Origin: RH-AL1 sp965198715
Lineage (GTDB): Bacteria; Pseudomonadota; Alphaproteobacteria; Rhizobiales; Beijerinckiaceae
DNA: 64,000 nt
Reading direction: 5' to 3'
Assembly: GCA_965198715.1 (NCBI GenBank)
Contig: CBDAPV010000002.1
Coordinates: forward strand, 248,001 to 312,000
The notes beneath the pieces were generated by a model. It saw nothing but the letters and a program-made list of their open reading frames with translations, made no database searches and had not been told where the DNA came from. Positions 34,246 through 42,503 of the stretch are shown here, piece after piece. A program made the translations under genes and the position numbers. Within the stretch, counting starts at the first letter, position 1; each line of letters starts with the position of its first letter.

Positions 34246-36054
34246 TTGACCTCGGCCGGCAATGGCCGCGCGTACTCAGCCGTTTCCGCGGATCGCATGC
34301 GCGCCGTCGTCGCGCGCCTGCGCAACACCGTGCGCGCCGGCGAGAGCGGCCTCATCTTTCTCGCCGTCGTGATCGGCATCGTCGCGGGGCTCACCACCAC
34401 AACCCTGTCGCGGCTCGCAGCGGGGCTGCACCACCTGTTCTACGGGCAATCCGCGCTCAGCGCCTCGGACCATCTCGAGAGCCCCTGGCTCGCCCTGGCG
34501 CCGGCCTGTGGCGGTCTGCTGCTCGGCGCCGGCAGCCGCCTGCTCCTGCACCGCCGTCGCCGCCCCGTCGATCCCATCGAGGCCAACGCGCTCGCCGGCG
34601 GCCGCATGTCGGTGCTCGATTCCCTCATCATCGGCGTGCAGACGCTGTGCTCCAACGGCTGCGGCGCCTCCGTCGGGCTCGAGGCCGGCTACACCCAGCT
34701 CGGCTCGGGCCTGGCCTCCTATCTCGGCCGTTTCTTCAACCTGCGCCGCGCCGATATGCGCATGATGGTGGGCGCGGGCGCCGCCGCCGCCATCGCCGCC
34801 GCCTTCGGCGCGCCGCTCACCGGCGCCTTCTACGGCTTCGAGATCATCATCGGCACCTATACGCCGTTCGGCCTGGCGCCGGTGTTGGCGGCGGCGATCT
34901 CCGGCGTGCTGGTGGCGCGCGCGATCGGCATGGGCGAGGCCTTCATCGGCCACCTCGCCTCCGACGCGACGCTCGATGGCCGCAGCATCGCGCTGCTGCT
35001 GGTGCTGTCGCTGGCCTGCGCCGGGCTCGGCATCGCCATCATGCAGGGCGTCACCTTGACCGAGAGCCTGTTCAAGCGCAGCCGCATCCCGGGCTGGCTG
35101 CAGCCCGCCGTCGGCGGCCTCGGCCTCGGCGCCATGGCGCTGGTCACGCCGCACATGCTGTCGGCCGGCCACGGCGCGTTGGCGGCGCTGCTGCACGCGC
35201 CGCCCTCCGTGCTGTTCGTCGCGGTGACGCTGCTGCTGAAGTCCTGCGCCTCGGCGATCTCGATCGGCAGCGGCTTCCGCGGCGGCCTGTTCTTCGCCTC
35301 GCTCTACCTCGGCGGCCTCACCGGCACCCTGTTCCACGGGCTGGCGGCGGCCTTGGCACCGGGTGTGCCCCTCGACGCCGTGACCTGCGCCGTCGTCGGC
35401 ATGGCCGGCCTGTCCGTCACCATCATCGGCGGGCCGCTGACGATGAGCTTCCTCGCTTTGGAGGCCACCGGCGACTACGCCCTGTCGATCCTGATCCTGG
35501 CCACGACGACGCTCGATTCCGTGCTGGTGCGGCGCCTCTTCGGCTACAGCTTCGCCACCTGGCGCCTGCACCTGCGCGGCGAATCGATCCGCTCGGCGCA
35601 GGACGTCGGCTGGATCCGCTCGCTGACCGTGGGCCGGCTGATGCGCCACGACATCGACACCGCCTACGCCGACGCGACCCTGGGCAGCTTCCTGGAAAGC
35701 CATCCGCTGGGCGGCGACTACTGGATCGTCGCCACCGACCCGTTCGGGCGCTACGCCGGGATGGTCTCGCTCAACGAGGCGCACACCATGACGCTCGACG
35801 ATGTCCGCTGCCGGCAACCGCTGACCGCGCTGCTGCGCCACGCCGAGGTGATGCTGACCCGCGACATGAACATCCAGGAGGCGGCGCGGGTGTTCGAGGC
35901 TATCGAGGGCGAGGCGCTGGCGGTGGTCGAGAGCGCCACCGACCGCAGCGTCGTCGGCCTGCTCACCGAAGCCCACGTGCTGCGGCGCTACACCGAGGAG
36001 CTCGACCGCGCCCGCCGCGACCTCTCGGGCGAGGCCTGGATCGGCGAGCGTTAG
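34246..36054 (+). CDS. ClC-family chloride channel/transporter with CBS domains
   Basis: 602-residue membrane protein with about ten hydrophobic segments up to residue 430, then a cytoplasmic CBS pair (about 460-600: TVGRLMRHDIDTAYADAT, VMLTRDMNIQEAARVFEAIE). The gating Glu is kept in SVGLEAGYTQLG but the usual GREGP Pro is replaced by Gly, and the selectivity region reads GSGFRGGLFFASLYLGG. TTG 34246 is preferred as start because AGGA sits six bases upstream; TTG 34240 and ATG 34297 are alternatives. It probably moves chloride or another anion; transport versus channel mode is unknown. Confidence 0.85.
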   Translation: MTSAGNGRAYSAVSADRMRAVVARLRNTVRAGESGLIFLAVVIGIVAGLTTTTLSRLAAGLHHLFYGQSALSASDHLESPWLALAPACGGLLLGAGSRLLLHRRRRPVDPIEANALAGGRMSVLDSLIIGVQTLCSNGCGASVGLEAGYTQLGSGLASYLGRFFNLRRADMRMMVGAGAAAAIAAAFGAPLTGAFYGFEIIIGTYTPFGLAPVLAAAISGVLVARAIGMGEAFIGHLASDATLDGRSIALLLVLSLACAGLGIAIMQGVTLTESLFKRSRIPGWLQPAVGGLGLGAMALVTPHMLSAGHGALAALLHAPPSVLFVAVTLLLKSCASAISIGSGFRGGLFFASLYLGGLTGTLFHGLAAALAPGVPLDAVTCAVVGMAGLSVTIIGGPLTMSFLALEATGDYALSILILATTTLDSVLVRRLFGYSFATWRLHLRGESIRSAQDVGWIRSLTVGRLMRHDIDTAYADATLGSFLESHPLGGDYWIVATDPFGRYAGMVSLNEAHTMTLDDVRCRQPLTALLRHAEVMLTRDMNIQEAARVFEAIEGEALAVVESATDRSVVGLLTEAHVLRRYTEELDRARRDLSGEAWIGER

Positions 36055-36174
36055 GCCGAGGCCCACACTGGCGTCGGCGGGCCCGAAGATATTTCGGTGA
36101 AACAGGCTTCGACTGCGTCAGCCTGCGTCATGCCAACTTCGGCGCCAGGCGCCTTTATTCTACACCTCGACGTT

Positions 36175-36366
36175 CTACGCCTCGACGTTGGCCTTGGGCG
36201 TGATCACCTGGCGGCCCTTGTACATGCCGGTCTTGAGATCGATGTGGTGCGGCCGGCGCAGTTCGCCCGAGTCCTTGTCCTCGACGTAGGTCGGGGCCTT
36301 GAGGGCATCGGCGGAGCGGCGGAAGCCGCGCTTCATCGGGGAGGTCTTGCGCTTGGGAACGGCCAT
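36175..36366 (-). CDS. rpmF: 50S ribosomal protein L32
   Basis: 63-residue protein starting MAVPKRKTSPMKRGFRRSAD, the family N-terminus, with the alphaproteobacterial C-terminal half LRRPHHIDLKTGMYKGRQV. It lacks the zinc-binding cysteines found in some L32 forms. Converges with the ClC gene. Confidence 0.96.
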   Translation of the reverse strand: MAVPKRKTSPMKRGFRRSADALKAPTYVEDKDSGELRRPHHIDLKTGMYKGRQVITPKANVEA

Positions 36367-36867
36367 GGGATCAACTCTTCGAAGGACAGCCCCACGTCGG
36401 GACACGCTGGGGCGAGCCGCCCGCCGGACGGAATATGAAGGCGGCTGCCTACACGGTTCCCGACGGCTTGGCTAGGCCCGAGGCGCTTCGCCTGCCTTGC
36501 CGCCAGAGTCGGGATGATCTAGGTAGCATAACCGAAACCCCGCGCCCGTCAAGCTCCCTGGAGCGAGGCGGACGCCGGCTCGCGCGTGCCGCGTTCCCTG
36601 ACAAGCGACCCTGCCAAAGTCAGGGTACCGCGACATGGCGGCGGGACCCTGTCGCGGTCCGTCGACAAAACAACGAGCCTTTGCCGCGTTCGCCGACAAC
36701 ACCTGAATCGAGGCGGCCGTTCGCAGACACGGGCGCACTGTCCTGGTGATGTCACGGGCCCGCGGTCTGCAAAGGAGCCCGATCGGGCCTGCGACGATCC
36801 TCCGCTGATGAGACCAAGCTCGCGATCCGCCTGTCTGCAATCGTCGAGATGGGCGGGGCTCTACAGC
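36367..36867. other. Gene-free stretch with repeat elements
   Basis: No credible gene. It holds the upstream region of rpmF and the repeat element at 36596-36740. At its right end the sequence passes directly into a truncated efflux-protein remnant at 36868. Confidence 0.5.
36596..36740. repeat. Second copy of the palindrome/TACSGCGACA element
   Basis: CCCTGAC and GTCAGGG arms enclose a 16-base loop of which most positions match the copy at 14518. TACCGCGACA follows directly, then TTCGCCGACA at about 36690 and TTCGCAGACA at about 36720. Together with 14518-14667 this defines an interspersed family with a palindromic head and repeated GCCGACA-like tails. Confidence 0.6.
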
Positions 36868-37134
36868 ATTGTCCACCTCGACGTGCCCCAGGCGGCACCG
36901 GTCGCGCTCGTGCCTGCGGAAGCGGTGATCTTCGACAAGGACGGCCCCAGCGCGGCCGTGTTCGACCACGGCGTGCTCTGTTTGCGCCACCTCGATGTGC
37001 TGGTCGACAACGGCGCACAGCTTGAAGCGCAGGGCGGTCTGAAGGAAGGCGACCAGCTGATCCTCGACCCTCCCAAATCGGCGAAGGACGGGATGCGCAT
37101 CGAACTCACGGCGACGCGGCCTCCGGGTCGGTAG
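36868..37134 (+). pseudogene. C-terminal remnant of an RND membrane-fusion protein
   Basis: About 88 codons in one frame resemble the end of HlyD/RND periplasmic adaptor proteins: VPAEAVIFDKDG, then RHLDVLVDNGAQLEAQGGLK, EGDQLILDPP and DGMRIE. The N-terminal three quarters (biotinyl-lipoyl and hairpin domains) are missing, replaced on the left by the repeat element. No RND pump gene is next to it. It is therefore a decayed fragment. Confidence 0.65.
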
Positions 37135-37272
37135 CGCCGTGGTATGGTGATCCCAGGTCGGCCAGCGTCGCTGCCATCGTCCCTTCGCGAGTGGCCAAGC
37201 ACGAAGATCACGGACCGGCACTGCGCCGGCTCAGCGATTGGTCCCCCGCCGCCGCTCGAAGAGGGTTGATCG

Positions 37273-38220
37273 ATGACGCACCACGACACGGAACCGACAC
37301 TCCACTCGGCGGCGAGAGCGATCGGCACCTCGCCGGCCTCCCGGCCCGACCCGGACGTGCCCGATATCGAGCACCGCTTCGAAACCGTAAACGGGATCAG
37401 GCTGCACTACGTCACCGGCGGCAAGCCCGACGGGGAGGTGGTGGTCCTGCTCGCCGGCTTTCCGGAGAGCTGGTTCGCCTGGCGCAAGGTGATGCCGCTG
37501 CTCGCCTCGACCTACAGGATCATCGCCCCCGACCTGCCCGGCCAGGGCGACTCCGACCGCCCGCTCGACGGCTACGACACGCAAAGCTTGGCGGAGACGG
37601 TGCACGCGCTACTCCGGCAGCTCGACGTCGCCCGCTACTGTCTGGCCGCCCACGACGTCGGGGCTTGGGTCGCCTACCCCTACGCGATGTTGTTCGGCGA
37701 CGAGGTGCGACGCCTGGTTCTGATGGATGCGGGGATACCGGGCATCACCCTGCCGGACGCCCTACCGACCGATCCGGAGCGGGCCTGGCGCACGTGGCAC
37801 TTCGCGTTTCACGCGATCCCGGACCTTCCCGAACGCCTGATCGTCGGCCGAGAGCGCGAGTACCTCGACTGGTTCCTCCGCCGCAAGGCGGCGAACCCCG
37901 AGACCTTTTCGGACGCCGACATGGACGAGTACGTCCGCGTCTTCCTGAAGGACGGCGGCCTGCGCGCCGGCCTCGCCTACTACCGTGCCGCCGCCCTGTC
38001 GGCGCGGCAGAACCGGGCGCTCAACGCCAAGGGCAAGCTGAGGATGCCGGTGCTGGCGCTCGGCTCCGATCAGGGATCCATCGCCGATATGGCGTCACCC
38101 CTCCGGCCCTACGCCGACGACGTGCGCGGGGCGGTGATGGCCGCCTGCGGGCACTTCATCCCGGAGGAGCATCCGGCGGCTGTCGTGGCGGAACTGACGA
38201 CCTTCTTCGGCGAACCCTGA
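37273..38220 (+). CDS. Alpha/beta hydrolase, epoxide hydrolase/haloalkane dehalogenase type
   Basis: 315 residues. The nucleophile elbow AAHDVGAWVAYPYA carries Asp rather than Ser, as in epoxide hydrolases and dehalogenases. The oxyanion motif is LLAGFPESWFAWRKVMP (HGxP-like) and GQGDSDRPLDGYDT follows. The catalytic His is in CGHFIPEEHP near the end and a cap domain lies between about residues 165 and 255. The first 35 residues look disordered. Substrate unknown. It stands alone between efflux remnants and the LysR gene, with which it converges. Confidence 0.85.
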   Translation: MTHHDTEPTLHSAARAIGTSPASRPDPDVPDIEHRFETVNGIRLHYVTGGKPDGEVVVLLAGFPESWFAWRKVMPLLASTYRIIAPDLPGQGDSDRPLDGYDTQSLAETVHALLRQLDVARYCLAAHDVGAWVAYPYAMLFGDEVRRLVLMDAGIPGITLPDALPTDPERAWRTWHFAFHAIPDLPERLIVGREREYLDWFLRRKAANPETFSDADMDEYVRVFLKDGGLRAGLAYYRAAALSARQNRALNAKGKLRMPVLALGSDQGSIADMASPLRPYADDVRGAVMAACGHFIPEEHPAAVVAELTTFFGEP

Positions 38221-38296
38221 GGCCGCCCGGCTTGCATCACGCTCTCGTAACGAACGATGGGAAGAGGCCCGCAGTATGGCTGACCGGTCCGCGGGG

Positions 38297-39172
38297 TCAG
38301 GGTAGCAGGCTGAGGAAGTTCTGGCTGATTGCGGAGCGTACGCCTTTCGCCGTGGCAAGGGCCAGCCGCGCGATAGGAGCCCGGCCCTCGATTGGAATAT
38401 AGACGACGCCGTCCAGCTTGATCTGCGTGATCGACATCGGGACGATCGATACGCCGAGATGTGCGGCCACGAGCGTCACGGTCGACGCGATATGCTGCAC
38501 GGACTGCATGAACTGCGGCGTGAAGCCGTTGGCGTGGCAAGCTAAGACGATCTCGTCATAGAGGCTTGGACCGAGCTCGCGCGGGAACGCGATGAACGGC
38601 TCGCGCGCGATCTCGGTCAAACGCAGCACTTTATGTTGCGCCAGCCGGTGGTTCGCCGGCAGCGCGATGAACGTGGCTTCGTCGGGAAGGTGCCGAAAGT
38701 TGATGCCGCTGGGATCGCCGTCGCCTGGCCGAACGAAGGCCATGTCGAGTTCGCCGCGAAGCACGCGCTCGTAGAGCGCAGCCGTGGTGAGCTCCTCAAG
38801 AGCGAGCTGGACGTCGGGCCACGTTTGATGGAATTTATCGATAGTCGAACTGATGATAAGGTTAAAGGTGGCCGAGCTCGTGATACCAAGGAGCAACCGT
38901 CCGACTGCGCCGCGTTGCGCGCGCATGGCGGCGAGCTTCGCCCGCTCCGCGGCGGCGATCGTCAACTTCGCCTCGACGAGAAAGGCATCGCCAGCGGGGG
39001 TGAGTTCCGCGCCTTGCGGCACGCGGCGGAACAGGGGACCGCCGAGTTCGCTCTCGAGCGCCTGGATTTGCTGGCTCAGCGGCGGCTGCGCGATCCCGAG
39101 CTTTTCCGCCGCACGCGTGAAATTGCGCTGTTCGGCGACAGCAAGGAAATACCGAATGTGCCGCAACTCCAT
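38297..39172 (-). CDS. LysR-family transcriptional regulator
   Basis: 291 residues. The N-terminal winged helix-turn-helix is canonical: MELRHIRYFLAVAEQRNFTR, then LGIAQPPLSQQIQALESELG. The C-terminal effector domain follows (about 90-290). The LRHIRYFLAVAE start resembles regulators of aromatic-acid or ester catabolism, but ligand and targets cannot be read from sequence. The gene next to it on the same strand and the SDR beyond share a conserved upstream block that might be its target. Confidence 0.9.
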   Translation of the reverse strand: MELRHIRYFLAVAEQRNFTRAAEKLGIAQPPLSQQIQALESELGGPLFRRVPQGAELTPAGDAFLVEAKLTIAAAERAKLAAMRAQRGAVGRLLLGITSSATFNLIISSTIDKFHQTWPDVQLALEELTTAALYERVLRGELDMAFVRPGDGDPSGINFRHLPDEATFIALPANHRLAQHKVLRLTEIAREPFIAFPRELGPSLYDEIVLACHANGFTPQFMQSVQHIASTVTLVAAHLGVSIVPMSITQIKLDGVVYIPIEGRAPIARLALATAKGVRSAISQNFLSLLP

Positions 39173-39307
39173 AGGGCCGCATGTTCACGAGGGCGTGACG
39201 ACGGTCAACCTGCGGCGGTCGCATGGCAGGCACTTGGAAACAGACACCTGAAAAGCATGAACCCGCCCGGTATGACCGAGCGGGGAGTCGTTGGCGTCGA
39301 GTCGGTC

Positions 39308-39535
39308 CTAGTTGCGGTTGGGCAAGCCGCCCACCGGGCCCCCTGTCGCGGTGGTGGGACCGGAGTAACCAGTGCCGTAATAAACCCGGCTGCGAACCGG
39401 GGGCGCCGACGTGATCTGAGATGTCGACGGCGTCGGAAGTGCATTGCCGTAAGCATCCTGCACCCAGGTGGCGGCGGACGCGGAGCCAAAGCCGAGCATT
39501 AGGGTGGCGGCAGAAGTCATGAGAAGCTTTTTCAT
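39308..39535 (-). CDS. Small secreted protein
   Basis: 75 residues: signal peptide MKKLLMTSAATLMLGFGSASA, then a 54-residue chain rich in Ser, Thr, Gly and Pro with a Tyr cluster (VYYGTGYSGP). GGAGATACGAT precedes the ATG. No family recognised. The upstream block at 39588-39619 is shared with the SDR gene, suggesting co-regulation. Confidence 0.65.
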   Translation of the reverse strand: MKKLLMTSAATLMLGFGSASAATWVQDAYGNALPTPSTSQITSAPPVRSRVYYGTGYSGPTTATGGPVGGLPNRN

Positions 39536-39587
39536 ATCGTATCTCCGTTGTTGATGAAATAGAATTAGGCCCTGCTGATCGTCTTTT

Positions 39588-39619
39588 CCAATACATTTAA
39601 TATGCTGATTTCAGAGCTT
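39588..39619 (-). promoter_or_regulatory. Shared upstream block, copy A
   Basis: On the plus strand CCAATACAT, 14 unshared or weakly shared bases, then TCAGAGCTT. The same two 9-mers with the same 14-base spacing occur upstream of the SDR gene (40898-40929). It lies 52 bases upstream of the secreted-protein start codon. A regulator site or shared promoter is inferred. Confidence 0.6.
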
Positions 39620-39720
39620 TTAAATATAACGTCAAGCCATCATTTGACTTGCTCGAATTTCCTGCGGCTTGCCGCGATCAGCTCGTCGGAGGCGGTTGAA
39701 CCGGGTGGTTGGAACAGCAA

Positions 39721-39748
39721 AGCCCCACCCGGGGGCATCGGGTGGGGC
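39721..39748. terminator. Terminator-like hairpin after the SDR gene
   Basis: AGCCCCACCC pairs with GGGTGGGGCT around a 9-base loop; read leftward it is followed by TTTG. It lies about 75 bases past the SDR stop codon on the minus strand. Confidence 0.6.
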
Positions 39749-39823
39749 TTCGTTCGAGTCCGATCTTAGCGCAACGCCGAAGGCGTCCCGAGCTTACGTG
39801 GCAACCTTAAGATCGATGGCGGA

Positions 39824-40816
39824 TCAGGCTTCCAGGTTGGCGCTGTCGCCGCCGGTGACGGCATACGTCGTCCCGCTCACCATCCGCGCCGCATCCGAGG
39901 CGAGGAAGACGAGAGCCGGAGCGACATCCTCCGGCTGAAGCCATGGCACGCCGAGCGGCAGCTTCGCCGCGAGCGAATGCGCCGCTGTTTTCTCATCCTT
40001 GCTTTCGTCGCCGGACGGCTTGCCGCCGCCGGCCTCGATCGCCGCGGCGTAACGACTTTCGCGACGCGTCAAGGGCGTGTCGATGAGGCCGGGAACCAGA
40101 ACGTTGACGGTGATCTTGTGGGGGCCGAGCTCGAGCGCTGCGGATTTCGCGAGTCCGATCAGGCCCCATTTGGACGTCGAGTAGGCCGAAGCGTTCAGGG
40201 TGCCGTGCTGTCCCTGGGTCGACGACGTGACGATGATGCGTCCGCCCCCACGCTTGACGAGGAGCGGCGCGAACACCCGCAACACGTTGGCGGTGCCGTT
40301 GATGTTCACGTCGATCGTCGTGTGCCAATCCTCGTCCTGCATGTCGAGGAGCGACTTGAAGGCTTGCACGCCGGCGTTGGCGAACACGATGTCGACGCCA
40401 CCAAAAGTGTCGACGGCGCGCTTGGCGGCCCCTCGCAGGGCGCCGATGTCGCGCTGATCCGCCGTGATCTGGAGCCAGCGGCCGCCGGCCGCCTGCACTT
40501 GACGGCCGGTCTCCGCGAAGTCCGAAGCCGTGGCCGGCGCCAGCTGGAGGGAGGTGCTGATCGGACCGGCAATATCGATGCCGACGATATCAGCGCCTGC
40601 GCGCGCCAGGGCGACCGCACCGGCCCGTCCGATGCCGCGCGCGGCTCCCGTGACGACCGCGACCCGACCCTTGAGCGAAAACCCCCTGCTTACATTTTCC
40701 GTCGCCGCTTCGGCCTTGGCCGCTTGCGTTGTCGCCAGCTGGCTCGCCAAAGCCACGCCGACCGCTCCGGTGAGAACCGCTCGCCGGTCGTGCCCGGCAT
40801 TCGATTTCATGCTCAT
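39824..40816 (-). CDS. Short-chain dehydrogenase/reductase with Tat-like signal
   Basis: 330 residues. The start MSMKSNAGHDRRAVLTGAVG is chosen for its twin-Arg motif and preceding GGAGGG. The leader is followed by AAKAEA, a plausible cleavage site. The SDR core has GAARGIGRAGAVALARAGAD (cofactor loop), NAG in FANAGVQA, the catalytic Ser in TSSTQGQ and Tyr-x-x-x-Lys in SAYSTSKWG, and ends with LASDAARMVSGTTYAVTGGD. Export of a folded NAD(P)-binding SDR by the Tat system is unusual but known. Substrate unknown. It shares an upstream block with the secreted-protein gene on its left. Confidence 0.85.
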   Translation of the reverse strand: MSMKSNAGHDRRAVLTGAVGVALASQLATTQAAKAEAATENVSRGFSLKGRVAVVTGAARGIGRAGAVALARAGADIVGIDIAGPISTSLQLAPATASDFAETGRQVQAAGGRWLQITADQRDIGALRGAAKRAVDTFGGVDIVFANAGVQAFKSLLDMQDEDWHTTIDVNINGTANVLRVFAPLLVKRGGGRIIVTSSTQGQHGTLNASAYSTSKWGLIGLAKSAALELGPHKITVNVLVPGLIDTPLTRRESRYAAAIEAGGGKPSGDESKDEKTAAHSLAAKLPLGVPWLQPEDVAPALVFLASDAARMVSGTTYAVTGGDSANLEA

Positions 40817-40897
40817 GTATTTCCCTCCGAAGGATGGAGGCGGCGGACTATTCCTCGCGCCTCGTCTACGGGTAATTGGAGCCAAACACTCACGTTC

Positions 40898-40929
40898 CCA
40901 ATACATGCAATCCACTTCTATCAGAGCTT
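40898..40929 (-). promoter_or_regulatory. Shared upstream block, copy B
   Basis: CCAATACAT, 14 bases, TCAGAGCTT (plus strand), identical in both 9-mers and spacing to copy A at 39588. It lies 81 bases upstream of the SDR start codon. Confidence 0.6.
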
Positions 40930-41665
40930 CTGAGTATGGGTTCTTGGCAATGATCTTAACAACTTTAGGTATTCAGCGCGCCCGTAGCGGCTAGCAAAGC
41001 GCGGTCGCAAAGCGAACCTCAAACAAAAGATAGTTAAAGAAAAGCTAAGAAGTTGTTGTCTGGCAGATGCGGATGGGGGTCGGTGCGGTTCCACCATCCG
41101 CCGCCGAGCGCCTGGAACAGCGCGACGGTGTCGACGTATTGCGCCGCCCGCGCCTGACCTGAATGCGTCGCGGAGCTTCGCTGCGTTACAACGGCGACGA
41201 GGCGCGAGTTGACGCCTACAGACGGGTCCTGCCGCCACGGCCGAGTACGGGGAGAGGTTGCGAGAACAGCGCTGGACCTCAGACCTCTGCGCGAGACGCG
41301 CAAGTGTTCTGCAAGCGTGGCTACGGCCTTGCCCCTTAGGACCGTGCTGGGCTCTCCTGTGGAAGGCGCGATCTCGCGGCGGCGGGGCCGCCTCGCTCCA
41401 CCCGCCGCGTTCCCGTTGTTGTGAGGACAGGCGGGCCATCGACCCCTCGCCTCTTCCACCGTCCAGTTTTCGGACGCGCTGGTCGCCGGAATCCCCGGTG
41501 GCATACGTCAAGTCATGTTGTTCGCACGATCGAGGAACTTCCGCTGGTCGGCAAGGGACCGGCGCCGGATGAAGAGGCAAGGCGACAGCGGCCGAGTAGC
41601 AAGGCGCCACAGGATTGCTGGAGAGGGCTGACGGACTTCGACGGCCCTCTCCGGTCGTGTGATCG
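40930..41665. other. Degenerate stretch without intact gene
   Basis: The left part holds the outer-membrane efflux remnant described separately. From about 41220 to 41665 no frame shows family-like sequence; several open frames overlap on both strands with no consistent codon bias. Confidence 0.5.
41034..41213 (-). pseudogene. C-terminal remnant of a NodT-type outer-membrane efflux protein
   Basis: One minus-strand frame reads RLVAVVTQRSSATHSG, ARAAQYVDTVALFQALGGGW and ends WNRTDPHPHLPDNNFLAF. The segment YVDTVALFQALGGGW is the typical end of RND outer-membrane factors (NodT/OprM family). The rest of the 450-residue protein is absent. With the adaptor remnant at 36868 it suggests a former RND efflux locus. 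Confidence 0.6.
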
Positions 41666-42496
41666 TCAGGACAGCAGGCGAAGCCCGTCGCCGGGCCGGA
41701 TCACGCCGCTTTGCAGGACTTCAAGGTAGACACCGCAGTCGGGGTGCCCGTAGGTCTTGACCAGGGCCTTGGGCAGGTTGGTGTCGCGCGCGCCGGTCCG
41801 GGGATCGACGTCGATCGCCGCGCAGCGCTTGGTGCGCAGCACGCCGCGCAGCCGGACCTCGCCGATCGCCACCTCGCGGCCGACCCATTCGAGCTCGGCC
41901 CACGCCGGCACGCCGTCGACGTGGATGTTGGCGCGGAAGCGCAGCGGGTCGAGCGTTCGGCCGACGCGCTCGGCGAGATCGCGCACGGAGGCGAGGTTAA
42001 TCACCGAGATCGCGCGCATCATGCGCGGTGACACCACGCTGATGTCGGTGAAATTGTGCCCCTCCGCCTCGACGAGCTTGGGCCGGCCCTCGCAGGCCTC
42101 TCCGATGTAGTTGTGGAAGAAGCGCTCGGTCGCGGCGCGGCCGTCTCCGGTGGAGAGATCGGCCTCGAACCTGGCGCCCAAGGGATCGACGATCGACAGG
42201 CGGGCGCTGGCGGCATCGTAGCGGGTCTCGAGCGCGGCGAGGCTCTCGTCGCGCCGCAGCATCAGGAAGTTGCCCTTGTCGAGCGGTTCCGGCGCGGCGG
42301 GATCGAACACGGTGCTGCCGAGCGCCAGCGCGAAGCGGCGGTCCGCCGGTAGGCCGTCGCCCGCAACGAGGTCAAGCGAGGCCTCGGCCTGGGGCGATAG
42401 CCCCTTGATGGGGTAGCGGTAGAGGTCGGCCACATGGGCGTGAGTGGCGGCGCGGGCTTCGGCGTCGCCGTGCATCCCGGCTTTGTTCGTCGTCAT
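41666..42496 (-). CDS. MOSC domain protein (YcbX/mARC-like)
   Basis: 276 residues. The N-terminal beta-barrel domain begins VADLYRYPIKGLSPQAEA, typical of YcbX-like proteins, followed by the MOSC domain with the conserved Cys in RTKRCAAIDVDPRTGARD, the proposed molybdenum ligand. Relatives reduce N-hydroxylated compounds with molybdenum cofactor. It is the last gene of the leftward amide cluster, 7 bases after the acyltransferase-like gene. Unlike E. coli YcbX it has no ferredoxin domain, so it needs a separate electron donor. Confidence 0.85.
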   Translation of the reverse strand: MTTNKAGMHGDAEARAATHAHVADLYRYPIKGLSPQAEASLDLVAGDGLPADRRFALALGSTVFDPAAPEPLDKGNFLMLRRDESLAALETRYDAASARLSIVDPLGARFEADLSTGDGRAATERFFHNYIGEACEGRPKLVEAEGHNFTDISVVSPRMMRAISVINLASVRDLAERVGRTLDPLRFRANIHVDGVPAWAELEWVGREVAIGEVRLRGVLRTKRCAAIDVDPRTGARDTNLPKALVKTYGHPDCGVYLEVLQSGVIRPGDGLRLLS

Positions 42497-42503
42497 CGCT
42501 CTG

